In this document: in pieces, positions 9,186 through 21,000 of the stretch
How positions within the stretch are numbered: position 1 is the first letter of the stretch
Layout of the letters: each line of letters begins with the position of its first letter
Source: Cudoniella acicularis
Lineage: Eukaryota > Ascomycota > Leotiomycetes > Helotiales > Helotiaceae
Reading direction: 5' to 3'
Assembly: GCA_013054445.1 (NCBI GenBank)
Contig: JAAMPI010000903.1
Span: forward strand, 1-23,269
DNA length: 23,269 nucleotides
Notes under the pieces: model-generated
The model's input: the letters and a program-made list of their open reading frames with translations, nothing else
The model's database searches: none
Told to the model about the DNA's origin: nothing
Translations under genes and position numbers: made by a program

Positions 9186-10206
9186 CTACTGGAAGATCTT
9201 GTAGACTTTCGTATGTTCCAAGTCTAGCACCTTGCTCTTGGTCTCCTCCTCCACCATTTCGAGGCAGCCTTCGTATCAATATACTTAGGATTCAGTGCGC
9301 CCTTGTCGTGCAAGCACCAAATCACCTTTTCAGGCTCCCCCAGCCACTTGGCCGCCTTGGTCGCAAACTGAGCTGCATTGCCATCAAAGGGACGACCATT
9401 TAGATTTCCACGCCCTGCAATGCCCAAAATTGCCACATCGGGCTTCGGCTGCAGACTCTACAAGATTCCCTCATACCCACCAAGATGACCGTTCCACAGT
9501 AAAGCCTTCGTACCTAAGATGAAACTGTACACAATATGCCTACCATCAAAGGAATAACACCGATGTTCTTCTTTGGCCTTGAGATACCTTATAAAGATCT
9601 TTAAATCCTCCGGCATATGTGGCGGCAGCGAAGGCAGCTTTGTTAGAGCCCACGTATACTGTTGTTATATCTAGCGTTTCTAGGAAATTTTTATGATCCT
9701 CTGCAGGCATGAGGCAGTGTAGTGATGGCCAGGTATGAACCGTTATAGGAGCAAGCGCTGCGTCTGGTTGCGGTGGACCTGGCTTTAGGGGGCCTGCAGC
9801 ATTCGCCTTGTCGGCGCGTCTTTGCGCCAAGCGGCCGTGAAGAGCGGAATACGTTCGCCACCAGCGACGGCCGTAAATTGCGTGTCAGGGACGCCAGCCG
9901 CGCGCATGACATTAATAGCTTCACCGTTGGCAACAATGGTCGCACTAGTGCGTCTGGCAAGGCGGCCAGCGCCCGGGAGATGAAGTGTACTCGCACTCTT
10001 CAACATCGTCGGTAGAGAGATAGTGGGCCAGAGTTGAGGGGCGTTCGAGCGACGCATCCAAGAACATGGTGATGCCATTGCTTTTAAAGCGAAACGTCGT
10101 TGCGCCTGGTCAAAGTCAGCTTCGTGGATTATAAGGGGAGCATGGACGGAGGGTTCCATAAAGCTCACCGAACCACTCTAACGTCTAACGTAGATTGTTC
10201 GGCCAT
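9186..10206 (-). pseudogene. Metallo-beta-lactamase-fold hydrolase (UlaG-like fungal type), broken
   Basis: The start is the ATG at 10206 (MAEQSTLDVR); intron 10106-10168 (GTGAGC..ACCAG) leads into ATTFRFKSNGITMFLDASLE, STDDVEECEY, then RRTSATIVANGEAINVMRAA, GVP, VAGGERIPLF, VHTWPSLHCLMPAED, LLWNGHLGGYEGIL, PKPDVAILGIAGRGNLNGRP, WLGEPEKVIWCLHDKGA, and VLDLEHTKVYKIFQ (TAG at 9186-9188). This is the layout of fungal MBL-fold proteins acting on lactone or ester-like bonds. Lesions: one extra base in exon 1; a small deletion near 10000 that removes the expected SHAHFDH Zn-binding motif and shifts the frame; frameshifts near 9828, 9585 and 9255; TAG at 9458-9460. The region around 9600-9660 is shorter than in typical members. 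Not functional. Family call from motif order. Confidence 0.75.
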
Positions 10207-10694
10207 GATGTTCGACGTTACCACTTGCAACTTTGCAGGATCAGCTTCAGTAGACAGCGGCGATCGAGGATGATGTCGATGCTACAGCGGGGGATTCTAG
10301 TATTTCCTGCATGCAATGTGCAGGACAACCGTCACTTGAGCCTGTGGCCAAACGAGACATTGTCATTAGCACCATGGATGGTGCTGCACACTGCGCCCNG
10401 GCGCCGACATCAACCCCGCCCCCGCCACCCGTCCCTGAAGTGTGCGTTGCCCGGGGCTCCCCATCCGGTCCTGGATCACTCGGCGACAAGGATCGTGCCG
10501 CCTTCGATCACTGGAGCTTGATATCGCAGTTGGCTTTCCGCGAATAGTCTCTTTATCGAACGAGCAGAGCAAATTAGGGTAATCTATTTATCTGTCTATT
10601 ATTAGTCTGTCTTGTCCTTAAAGAAGAGAAATTGAAGCAGTATATTTCACGTTCTTAATTTCCATCTACGAGCGTCGATTCCGCGTCGCGAGCC
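10207..10694. other. Divergent intergenic region with one undetermined base
   Basis: Lies between the divergently oriented MBL relic and the intact S15 hydrolase, so it should carry the hydrolase promoter. It is GC-richer than other spacers and contains an N at 10399 inside gcgcccNggcgcc. Short open frames exist on both strands, but none resembles a known protein and each is low-complexity (Pro/Ser/Gly-rich). No gene called. Confidence 0.45.
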
Positions 10695-12639
10695 ATGGAG
10701 CGAGTCGGATCCATCAGTGTGAAATTCACAACGCAAACTCCAAGCAGCAAGGGCCACCAGCTGTATCCCGGATTTAAACAGGAAGCCAAAGTGCTACCAA
10801 AACACTCGGTGTACAAAGAGGGCGCCCTTGCGCTACCTTGCGATATCCTCTGGGAACGAGACATCGCTGTCAAGCTCCGTGACGGCGTAACAATCTACAC
10901 CGACGTGTATAGGCCGCCGAATGCGAAGGAGAAACTCCCAGCAATTGTCTCTCTTGGGCCCTTTGGCAAGAATGGCGGTCTGAATCGCGCAATGCTCAAT
11001 GCGTCCCCATGGAGAAACGGGGTGCCGCAGAAGTCGGTCAGTGGATTAGAGAAGTTCGAGGCCTTGGATCCCGCGTACTGGTGTCTCCATGGATACGTAT
11101 TAGTGCATCCTGGTAAGAACACGGTAGTTTTGAGAGAATCTACGCATTCGAATGTTGACTCAGTACCCAGATCCTCGGGGCACGTGGATGTCCGAAGGCG
11201 ATACGTATATAAACTCGACGCTGGACGGAAAGGATGGCTATGACATTGTGGAATGGATTGCCGAGCAGGAATGGAGCAACAAGAAGTGGGCAAAATCGAA
11301 ACATATACTCCCCAGAAACTAACGTCGTCCAGGGTATCTATGGCTGGAAACTCTTATCTGGCCCAGTCTCAGTGGTTCATTGGGGCAGAAAAGCCGCCTC
11401 ATTTGGCATGTCTTGCACCATGGGAAGGCTGGAATGATCTGTACGAAGATAGTGCAATGAGAGGTGGAATTCCCGATCCTGGCTTCCAAAATGCAATTAT
11501 AAGCGTTTGCGCTCCGGGGCTGGGGAGAACAGAAGATGTCGCCAGGATGAGTCAAGCATATCCCCTTTGGAACGAGTATTGGGAAGATCGCAGAGCTCGC
11601 GTTGATAAGATCGAAGTGCCCATGTACATCGTTTCAAGCTGGACCAACGGATTGCACACCAGAGGTACATTCAGAGGGTACATCGAAGGTGGAAGTAAAG
11701 AAAAATGGCTAAGGGTTCACAACAGCCATGAGTGGCCAGGTCAGTTAACCTACAACAACAAATATTAGCATGAACTGAAGTTGACGAGGAACAGACCTGT
11801 ATTATCCGCAAAATACTGAAGATCTGCGAAAATTTTTCGACTACTACACGAAAGGCATAGCCAACGATTGGAAACACACACCAAAAGTTCGACTCTCGAT
11901 TCTCAACCCAGCAGGCAAAGACATAATCAACCGACCTGAGGCCGACTTTCCCCTGACAAGGCAAGAATCAAAAAGGCTGTTTCTGGACGCCAAATTCGGG
12001 ACAGCTCGCTATGAAAAGCCATCAGTGCCGTCCAGGATATCATTTGATGCTACCACTGGATCTGCACAGTTCGTTCATACCTTCGCGAAGCGCACCGAAC
12101 TAACTGGCTACTTTGCACTGAGGCTACACGTCGAAGCAATTGGCAATGATGACATAGACCTCTTTGCCAAATTCTCCAAGCTCTCTGCCGACGACAAATT
12201 ATTAGAAACCGTTTGCATCGACGTTGGCTACTTACAGGACGACCCCGAAGGCGAAAAGCAAAAGCTCCTATCGATGCACGAACAAAAGGACAAGCGGGTC
12301 GACGTCTTCTTCTCAGAAGGATCGACAGCCCGCTTGCGCGTCAGTCACCGGGAGCTGGACCCAGGCCTCAGCACACCGCATTGGCCAAGGTACACGCATG
12401 CTAACGAGCAGAGGTTGAAGCAGGGAGAGGTTGCGGCTGTCGATATGGAGCTCTGGCCGCATGGGATGATTTGGGAAGCGGGTCAGAAGATCGTTGTGAG
12501 TGTGGCCGGGCATGACATGAGACCGGGACTCACGCCTATGACGCCGCCATGCAAGACACTTAACAAAGGAGAGATTGCCATCCACACCGGTGGGGAGTTT
12601 GACAGTCATCTTCTTGTTCCATTTATACCATCAGAATAG
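10695..12639 (+). CDS. CocE/NonD-type alpha/beta hydrolase (X-Pro dipeptidyl-peptidase S15 family), intact
   Basis: Four exons: 10695-11112, 11171-11285, 11333-11739, 11795-12639. Introns are 58, 47 and 55 nt with GT..AG ends, and phases agree, giving 1785 nt and 594 aa. The N-terminal domain opens with the family's DGVTIYTDVYRP (about residues 63-74), then DPRGTWMSEGD after intron 1 and GNSYLAQSQW (nucleophile Ser about 185). SSWTNGLHTRGTF (about 280) is where bacterial CocE-type enzymes carry the catalytic Asp; Asn is seen here. HNSHEW (about 307-312) should supply the His. The C-terminal jelly-roll domain (about 345-590) contains RVSHRELD, ELWPHGMIWEAGQKIVV and HTGGEFDSHLLVPFIP. The enzyme probably cleaves an ester or amide. 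No signal peptide is evident, so it is likely intracellular. It is one of two intact genes in the cluster and ends tail-to-tail with the cupin. Confidence 0.9.
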
Positions 12640-12752
12640 TTATAAAATCTGAACATTTACATACCTTTCGCATGAGGTAGATATATTTGTATCATTGCCC
12701 TGTGAAAAGAAATGAACAGTTGTCTCCTATTAATAGTGTAAGAGTTTAAGTT

Positions 12753-13313
12753 TTAATTAACAGAGAAATTCGTCTTCCCCAGCCGCTTTCCATTAATGGT
12801 AGCTGTCTCGCTCGGAAGTAAAATAAACAGAACGCGTGCCATCTCGTTTGTCCTGTTATGCCACGCGTGTATCGTTGCCCGCTGGACAACAGTTTGTCCC
12901 TGTCTAACCGTCGTCTCCGCTCCGTCATCCAATTCCAAGACCACTTCACCAGTCAACACTACACCAAAATCCAGACTCTCTGTTCGATGCATCGGCGAAG
13001 AGAGCCCAGGAGGCATGTCCACAATCCTCACTGTGGTCCCAATTTTATCCGCAAGTGGCAATGGCTTTCCGTGATAGTCCTCCCATGGCCCCGAAACCTT
13101 GGCAGGGAAGGAGTCCGTTCGCCATAGCAGAATGAAGCCACCTTTATCTTTCATTCCCCCAGCTGCTGGGTTTGCTCCATCGTCGCTGGTCTTGGTAACC
13201 GCAATAGTGGCATGTGGATCTATTGGTGAGAACGTAGTGTCAGACTCGATAATGGCTTTTCCACTCGCGTCATGGCCGGTGACGATGCGGCGCGCTGGCG
13301 GGAGACTGGTCAT
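12753..13313 (-). CDS. Cupin-domain protein, intact
   Basis: A single-exon frame of 186 aa, ATG at 13313, TAA at 12753-12755. Small cupin of the fungal cupin_2 type: the conserved barrel starts after WEDYHGKPLP, with motif 1 PPGLSSPMHRTESLDFGVVL (His109, Glu112) and motif 2 GQTVVQRATIHAWHNRT (His149). These supply candidate metal ligands. Such proteins often sit beside tailoring oxidases in fungal clusters as isomerases, decarboxylases or dioxygenase-like enzymes; the reaction here is unknown. It lies 113 nt from the stop of the S15 hydrolase and is divergent from the second S15 gene, sharing a 320-nt upstream region with it. No lesion is visible. A start at a later Met is unlikely because the N-terminus is family-like. 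Confidence 0.88.
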   Translation of the reverse strand: MTSLPPARRIVTGHDASGKAIIESDTTFSPIDPHATIAVTKTSDDGANPAAGGMKDKGGFILLWRTDSFPAKVSGPWEDYHGKPLPLADKIGTTVRIVDMPPGLSSPMHRTESLDFGVVLTGEVVLELDDGAETTVRQGQTVVQRATIHAWHNRTNEMARVLFILLPSETATINGKRLGKTNFSVN

Positions 13314-13633
13314 TTTTTTGCTTGAAAATGGTGAATTGATGAGGAAGGTGCTGGAAAAATTTATGAATTCTGGATGACTGAACCGGTGAACTCTATGTAT
13401 AGATTATGTAATTTGAGGGAAAAGTTCGATGACCAAACCTCTCAACCCCACACTCCGATGACATGCCGCAGGGCTTCATTGCCATCTTTGTAACCTGTGC
13501 GCAGCAGCGACGGGGACGGTATTTATCTCTTTCTATGAAAACTGTTGAGACAGACCATGCATTGATAGGCCGTGAAATTTCTATTTAGCAGATCTTCCTA
13601 CAGACTCCTGCTATCTGAGCAATCCAAAACGCA
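13314..13633. promoter_or_regulatory. Shared divergent promoter region (cupin / second S15 hydrolase)
   Basis: 320 nt between two divergent starts. Its function as a bidirectional promoter is inferred from layout. I see TATA-like runs (ctatgtatagatt at about 13392-13404) and a pyrimidine-rich stretch near 13525-13535, but no confident factor site. Confidence 0.4.
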
Positions 13634-15614
13634 ATGCCGAACGTACTCCGCAATATCTCCACACGAGATGACACGTCGTTCCCTTACATCTTTGAGCAAA
13701 ACGTCGACATCCCGCTCATCGCCTACGGAAAAGGCCTCATCCGAGTAAATCTCTACCTTCCCAAAGGCGCAGCGGAAGGTACCAAATATCCCGTTCTGCT
13801 CACCCATGGTCCGTACGGAAAGGATGTTTCCTACGAAGCTTTTCGCAAGCCGTCATTCGACCAGGTCAACCCCGAACACAAATCAGTACACTCTGCGTGG
13901 TAGACGCCCGATCAACTTTGGTAGACAAACAACGGATATGCTGTCGTTCGCGCAGATGAGAGGGGCGTGGGTCAGAGCCCAGGAGTGCTGGACACGATGA
14001 GCGCAGCGACAAGCGAAGGATTTTTCGACGTTGTAGAGTGGGCGGCGGACCAGCCATGGTCCAACGGAAAGGTTGGATTGCTGGGTATTAGCTACTATGC
14101 GGAAAGTCAATGGCGAGTTGCGGCGAGAAAACCGCGGGGTCTGGCTGCCATTATTCCATGGGAAGGCATGTCTGATTATCATCGCGACCGCGTTAGGCAC
14201 GGGGGCATTTTGTCTGACAAATTCATTCGTGAGTCTTTGGGTATTCTTTTTACGTTGCGAAGAGCATGCGTTAACGGCGTCAGGGTTCTGGTGGAACGCC
14301 CAGGTTGTGGTGAATCAGTATGGGCGGCCGAGGCGTGAGGGCAGTCCGTTTCCGCCAACTATCGAAGGAGAACTGAGCCCAGAGGAGCTGTCCGCCAATC
14401 TGAACGATCAGACGGTCAATACCGCCAAGTTCAGATTCCGAGATGAGGATTATTTTGCCAGCAAGGACTTCAAGCTCGAGGATATTGTAGTCCCACTTTT
14501 GAGCGTCGCGAACTGGGCATGCCCTACCACTACGGAAAGGGAACTTGAGGATTGCGTGGACTGACGTGCCTCTAGGGTGGCATTCTTCTTCATCTTCGCG
14601 GAAACGTGGAGGGGTACGTGCATGCAGGCTCCAGCAACAAATATCTTCGGTTCATCACGGGAAGACACGACTTGCCGTTTTATTACAGCGAGGAAGCTGC
14701 TCTGCAGAATTCATTCCTTGACGCATTTCTTAAAGATTCGGATGTAGAGGCCTGGAGCACGCCTGGAAAACTTGACCTTGTTTCTGTTGTTTTGCGAGAA
14801 GGTGATGTAGGTGTCAATGATGCAGAAAAGGAAAAGGTGTACAAGCGGAGGGGCGAGAAGGCCTGGCCAATTCCGCGGATACAGTATCAAAAGCTTTACT
14901 TGGGAAAGGATGCTTCGCTATCGAAAGAGCAGCCGTCTCCAACAAATAGAAAAGGGATTTTGGCATATAATGCTCTCAGGTCAGCAAAGTCTTATTATCT
15001 CAAATAAAGTATGAGACGAAGACTAACCGTTACAGCAATGCTCCTAAAGATATTCTTACATTCACGTCCCAACCTTTCACGGAGAATGCAGAGTTACGGG
15101 TCACGTAACTGCACACCTAAATGTGTCCGTTGCTGCTGATACTAGTAGTAATATCCCATCCGACCTTGATCTCTTCCTGACTATCCGTCATCTCGATGCC
15201 GCCGAGAAAGAAATATTCTACACGGGCACAGCAGGTGACTCTGTTCCGGTCACCAAGGGCTGGCTGAGGTGCTCTCTCCGAAAGACCAATCCTTCTCACC
15301 CTTATCATCGAGAATATCTTCCGTATAGAGAATACCACTCTAGCGATGCAGAGTTGCTCAATCCTGGAGAGGTCTATTCTGTGGATGTAGAGATTTGGCC
15401 TACCAACGTGGTCGTTGGAGAGGGGAACAAACTCGTTTTTGAGATCGCGGGAACTGACACGCAGGGTTGTGGCATCTTCAAGCACGAGGACCCAGACAGG
15501 AAAGAAGCTGTTTTCAAGGGGTTAAATCAGTTGCACTTTGGATCTGGCGAGGGAAATTATGTAACGCTGCCATACATCCCCGAGGAAGGGGCAGAGAAGT
15601 TGTCCAGCATCTAG
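13634..15614 (+). pseudogene. Second CocE/S15-type alpha/beta hydrolase, broken
   Basis: Paralogue of the gene at 10695. Exons: 13634-14228, 14284-14516, 14576-14979, 15036-15614. Motifs: IFEQNVDIPL, LYLPKGAAEGTKYPVLLTHG, NPEHKSVHSAW, GYAVVRADERGVGQSPG, GLLGISYYAESQW (nucleophile Ser), IIPWEGMSDYHRD, SVANW|GGILLHLRGN across intron 3, FITGRHDLPFYY (His), and a C-terminal domain with VDVEIWPTNVVV and NYVTLPYIPEE. Lesions: TAG at 13901 and 13922, and a frameshift near 15095. Intron 2's counterpart at 14517-14575 starts GCATGC instead of GTATGC, a GC..AG intron or a damaged donor. The acidic triad position reads NWGG. Divergence from the first copy is large, so this is not a recent duplication. 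Confidence 0.82.
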
Positions 15615-15850
15615 ATTTCGATCTCGGGATATCCATCCGCATAAGAGCTATTTGCAGTCATTTGAAACTGTCTAAAATCACTATGAAACATTTTGAACGA
15701 CCAAGGGAGCATTCGTAAACCAGCTCTTCTTGAAAACAACAATACTGGATTCTAACTCGTCCCCGCAATCGATGTTTCAAAGCTGATAACGTGCTCTGTG
15801 CGCTGGGAAAAAACAAGTCCTGTTCTTATGAATGCTGGTGAAATACGAGA
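15615..15850. other. Intergenic 3' flanks of convergent genes
   Basis: Lies between the stops of the second S15 relic (+) and the third monooxygenase relic (-). No gene or repeat recognised. Confidence 0.5.
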
Positions 15851-17507
15851 CTAATTAGGAAGCTCGGGAGCGTCGTCCTTAGGAACCCAACCACTTGCAC
15901 GACGAACGAGCGAGAACAAATATGCTAGGTCCAACCCTCTAGCAACAAGGAAAAGCATAATCTTGCCTTTAAGACTACTTGGTTCTATCAACTGTGGTAC
16001 ATGGTTAGTCAAAGAACTGACGATGTGAGAATGGGACGAGTCCATACTTCTCGGCCAGTACCACCACTCGCGTCAACCCAACCGAATGCCCTCGGTATCA
16101 CCAAACTTTCATATTGACTTACAGATGCTGAGAAATCTGCATCAGTAAGAGTCTGGCCAGACTTCACCTTCTCAGACAGCTTCTTAATGGCTGGCAGGAT
16201 ATCTGCTGCATCTTGCAACGATTGGTTCCCACCCATACCCCTTACGAAAGTCAACTTCTGATTGTTGTGTAGACAGGAAAACATACCTTGCTGGAAGCAT
16301 GGGGTGGATTGCATCCCCCATCAACCAAACCTGATCATTACCTAGAGCTGAATTCTCAGGGCTTTTCGCCTTTTGGCGCCAATTTGATTTCGGCTTGGTA
16401 CTTGCACGGGCTTGGAAGACGTAAATGTCCTCCTCATTATCGATTACACGGAGCATGTCATGGCTTCGATGATCGTCAATACAGTCCCCAAAATCTAATA
16501 AATGACAACACGCACTATTTTTTGTCCCAAGCTCTTATCTGATCTATACAGAAGTCGAGTTTGTTAGGTATAGCAGCAGCTCCTCCGGGTACTCGCTCTG
16601 TAGGCACGCTGAGACCCCAAAACACAGATGCAGCATCTTCATCGTAGCTGGCAATTCCATCCTTTGCAGTATTATTTCCTTTTGTTCCTAATTTTGGGTC
16701 CTGTGATGCATCTGGCATGTACGCTTTGTGGTCCAGTCAGCACAGAAATCTAAAAGGGGAAGATTAGGCATGATACCGGAGTAGAACAGAATAACTCCAT
16801 CCTTGATGCATGTCACGGGAGCCTTTCGGATCTCTGGTGCCAAATTCAGCAGACGGGAGCTCGGCAGGCTGGCTTTCGCGAGGAATCCCCAATTTGCCTT
16901 CAATTGGACGATGTTGTCGAGTCCGACAAGTTTGTTGATCTGGGAGAATAATTTAGATATCTCCAGACAATACCAGGCATAAACTAACCTTTGATCCGCT
17001 ACCTTCGGCTGAGATCAAGAGATTACCCTCATCGGACGTCCCATCGTCAAAAAGGACTCTGATTGTGTCCGACTTTCCCTGGCGCTTGACGGTTTCATAC
17101 CCCGTGAGGCGCTTTGAGTAATGCAACTTGCCAGAGTCGATTATCGGCTGTCGAAGGAAATCAAGTAAAACCACACGATTGATGGGTGCGGATTTGGTGT
17201 AGGCGGGAAACTTTGTCAAATCCAGTAAACAGTGGAAGTTGGGATCGTAGAGAATTGGAGCCGATGAGATTAAACCACCTGACCGGCCAAATTTCTTCAT
17301 GAGCGCGTCAATCTGAGTTTGCTCTAGACAGGCGCGGAACCCCGTCAGAGCGGCAGCTCCGAGCCGAATCTGATATCCTTCTCTCTTTGAGTCTATGTCG
17401 TCTCGCTCGTAAAGCACATACTCGACACCTTCACGCTGCAAGCCGCTCGCAAGTAATGACCCCGCCAGGCCACCCCCCACAATAATCACCTTGAACGGTG
17501 CCGCCAT
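15851..17507 (-). pseudogene. Third FAD-dependent monooxygenase (FAD_binding_3), broken
   Basis: Minus strand, ATG at 17507 (MAAPFKV; an in-frame upstream ATG at 17582 is possible). VIIVGGGLAGSLLASGLQRE is the GxGxxG site. Next come VLYERDD, EGYQIRLGAAALTGFRACLE, VVLLDFLRQPI, and ISAEGSGSK|INKLVGL joined across intron 16940-16988. Then YDEDAASVFWGLSVPTERVP, IYVFQARASTKPKS, the flavin-binding WLMGDAIHPMLPAR|GMGGNQ (intron 16241-16286), VIPRAFGWVDASGGT, and a last exon after intron 15992-16047 ending at TAG/TAA 15851. Lesions: a frameshift near 16715-16725 and a stop plus frameshift near 16500-16515. The DG motif reads EGSGS (usual DGxxS). This clade is typical of fungal secondary-metabolism or urate-hydroxylase-like enzymes; the substrate is unknown. 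It is divergent from the regulator gene. Confidence 0.83.
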
Positions 17508-18017
17508 GGATTCGACTTCTCGGACTTTCTTCCCAGTGTCACAGAGAGACTGTGAAACAACCTGATGTGGTGCTGAAGGCACTTCTTCTGTATGATCACA
17601 GCTGGTGACCGGTACAGCTGTTTGTGAAACATGTTCGCGGTGTCGGTTAGCTGTCGGGCTGCGGGGAAAGGGGCGCCGGAATCGTCCATTTCGAGTTACT
17701 CGAGTACGGTACCGAAGTTTCTCAGAGTCCAGGGCTAATTGTCAATGCGGGGTTGGAGTTAGAGTCGGGGGCGCATATCCCGTGACTGCGACAGATGATG
17801 AAAGCTAATACCGCTTCATACTGCCGCGGTCCTCTGATGGTCTTTGTGAAATTATACTTACTCCTCTTCTTGCCCAAAAGACCAAGCGTGGTCAATTTTG
17901 ACCTTCTGATCCTTTCCCCGTCCCACTCTGCCATCATCGTCTTGCCACGGCGGCTCACTACTATTGTTCGCCGACCCTGCGTTCCCTCTCACTGGCCCCA
18001 TTGACTTCTCAGCCGCT
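17508..18017. promoter_or_regulatory. Divergent promoter region (third monooxygenase / regulator)
   Basis: 510 nt between divergent starts. It contains an 8-bp palindrome CGGTACCG at 17707-17714 and a CCGCGG at about 17824. Both are CGG/CCG half-site arrangements of the kind Zn2Cys6 factors bind, but such short motifs occur by chance. A pyrimidine-rich stretch precedes the regulator start. Promoter function is inferred. Confidence 0.35.
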
Positions 18018-21000
18018 ATGCCCGATCAGTTCGTGTGCTCGGAATGCGGAGAAAAGTTCAAACGTCTCGAGCATGTTGAGCGGCATAAGCTCTCTCACAA
18101 AGCCGAGAAAGCATTCGCCTGTCACATATGCGGTAAAGGGTTCACTCGAAGGTCAGCAATCACAACCCCCCCCCCCCCCTTTGACGCATTGCACCTGAGC
18201 GCCGGTAGGGGTGGTGTGCACGCTGATTTGATTTGATTTGTACCTGGCTCAAATCTATGTACTAGCTGCTGACCTGCCTTATCCATCCAATAGGGATACT
18301 TTAACGCGTCACATCCCTATTCATGATTCTAGGGATAGTGATCGCAATGAGAATAAACGCAGTGGCGTGAGTCGAGTTTCACGCGCATGCGTAAATTGTG
18401 CTAAAGCGCGATTGCGCTGCAATGGAGAACAGCCCTGTAGTAGGTGCAACAACAGAGATGACGGGTGCGTCTACCGTCCTAGCACAAGAAAGAGAATACG
18501 TGCTATACTTCCAGAAGCCAGTTCGACTAGTTCCAGAAGCCCCGAGGACACAATCACATTTTCACCACTCTCACTTCCTCCCACGATACCCCAGTCTCCC
18601 TCGCACATGACTGAAGGGCTTCAAAACATCGATAATCAAGGAATGGCCTCTAAAGATGACTACTCAGCCCTTGATACACTTGTTGCTGCGATGCGTTCTA
18701 GCAGTATGCCGGAGGTGAATCCTGCAAATGAAACAAATGTGTCACTGGGGAATCAGGAAAACACAACACAGAATCTGTACCAGTCGTCAACTCAGTCACT
18801 ACGCGGCCAGGTACAACAATCCGGCAGTGACGGTGTAAGGGATATTTCTTCAGCACATCAAGAATATGATGGCACTGCTCAATCCCCTCCCTGGACGTCA
18901 AATGCCTCCTTCCATACCCATCCGTTCCGAGATAATTACCCGACACCATCTCAAAACTACTCGATTGTAGAAGGAGGGGAGTCAGAGTTCATTGATGATT
19001 TTTTTGGTAATGAAGAACCTCGGCCAACACTTGATGATCCATGGGAGCCATCGTTTGATCTCACTGATTGGATGGCTGTTGATGCACCGGGCTTGAGAGA
19101 TGATAACTTCGGGATGTTACAAGAATCTCAGGTTCTGATGTCATCGTTGCCAACTGAATCGCGATCCGAAGCTGCAGTTCTTACTCCAATATCTGCACGA
19201 AATTTGCCTTCAAACAACTTTGGTTCTAAAGAATATCTACCGCGACCGACTGCGGGAGAAGTTCAATTAACATTCCGTAATGGGTCTTCAAAACAGACTC
19301 AGCAGCAGCAACGACAGCAGTATAGATATTCTTCCCCTAGGAACGAAAGGATAAAGCGCCTTTTAAATCCTAAATTGCGAGGACTCTCGACTTTAAGTCC
19401 TGCGCCTGTGATAAAGCAATGGCCAACGGATTGGGATCCAGCCAAGATCGACAATCTGGTATCATTTCCAGACATGAAAAGCGTGCCAATGGACCTTTAT
19501 GAGGCCGAAGATTTTGCGCACGTTCCACGGCTAGACCATAACACCTACGAAAGCATGGTTCACTGCTTGCAGCAAACTAATCAAGAACAGTCATGTTTTC
19601 GTCCCATAACTAATGCCCTCTTGCCTCCTCGGCACGCAATGGAATGCTTTGTACAGCTGTACTTTGAGTACTTCCAACCAATTTTTCCACTAGTCCATCA
19701 ACCTACCTTTAACCCATCTTCAACGTCATGGATTCTGGTTCTTGCAGTTGCGGCGGTGGGCTGCCGATATTCTAAAATACCAGAGTCCGGAAAATGTGCA
19801 AATGCACTTCAAGAACTTGTGAGGAGGGCAATCATGCTAGCGGTAGTCTATCCCATTTTCCTGTCTCGCAGTAATCATTACTAAGAAATGAGTAGTGTGA
19901 ACGAGACAATTCCAACGTACGAACAACCTGGTTGACACAGGCAATTCTTCTCAACTGCATGGGAATGACATACAGCGGTAACCGAAGACTACTTGAGATT
20001 GCTATGGCCTCAAGAAGTGCCTCTGTGACTCAATGTCGACGGAACGGGTCATTGCACCAATCCTCACGTCCAGTTGCCCTGAATGACGCGACCGAAGACC
20101 AAGTAGTAGAGTCGAGATGGCAAGCTTGGGTTTATGAGGAAGAATTGAGAAGATTAGGCTTCTGTACTTGGGTAGGATTTTCTTGCAATGACTTGTGTTA
20201 CTGCTAGCTAACCTTGACGAAGATATATGATTGCCAGTTTCCACTGTATTTTGACAACGTCCCGTCGATGAAGCTAAGCGAGTTAAGACAACAGCTGCCG
20301 AGTAAGGAAGCATTGTGGGATGCACCAAATTCCACAGCCTGGAAACGCCACTTTCTTCATAATCAGCGTGGGTACAGCATCTTCACTTCTATACCTATGC
20401 TAACATTGCACGCTTCTCTGCAGCTGACCAACCGTTGTATCTTCAAGAAGCGCTGGGGACCCTCGCCCACGGGAACCCAATTTCACACAAACTTGGCATT
20501 TTTGCAAGATATATCGTCGTTCACGCTGTGTATCGCAACGTGTGGGATATGTTCCAATACGCCTCAACACCCTTCTTTCCACGTCTATCTTCCGACTCCG
20601 ATCTAGAGTGGAACATGCTGGCGCTCGAGTCGCTGAACGCCCTCAAGCCTACCAGCGACGACAGCCTATACCCGCAGTCACCCCTTCACTTCAGTCTCGA
20701 ATCACACGTAAACCTTGTTGCCCTCTTACTCTATACCCCTTCCGCAGAGCTGTTTCTATTCGCGCGATCACAGCTAAGCAGTCAGGAGGCGCAGGATGCC
20801 CGCTGTCGCCTCGCAGCGTGGATCCAAGAACTGAACGGCCGGACCGCGCGTCGCGCTGTCATGCATGCGTCTGTACTGTTTGGACTCATCCACGCCAAAC
20901 GCGGGCATAGCACGACATTCCACGAGCCGGTGGTGTTTCTGATTGCAACACTGACGCTATGGACATTTAGTCATTTCAACAGGGGTCGATCGTCCATTTA

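Noticed and set aside
9691..10015. Overlapping open frames on both strands around 9700-10000
   Set aside because: Shadows of the GC-rich MBL relic; only the minus frame with ANGEAINVMRAAGVP and VAGGERIPLF has family motifs.
10195..10572. Several open frames across the base N at 10399
   Set aside because: Low-complexity on both strands, no motif, and interrupted by an unknown base; not called a gene.
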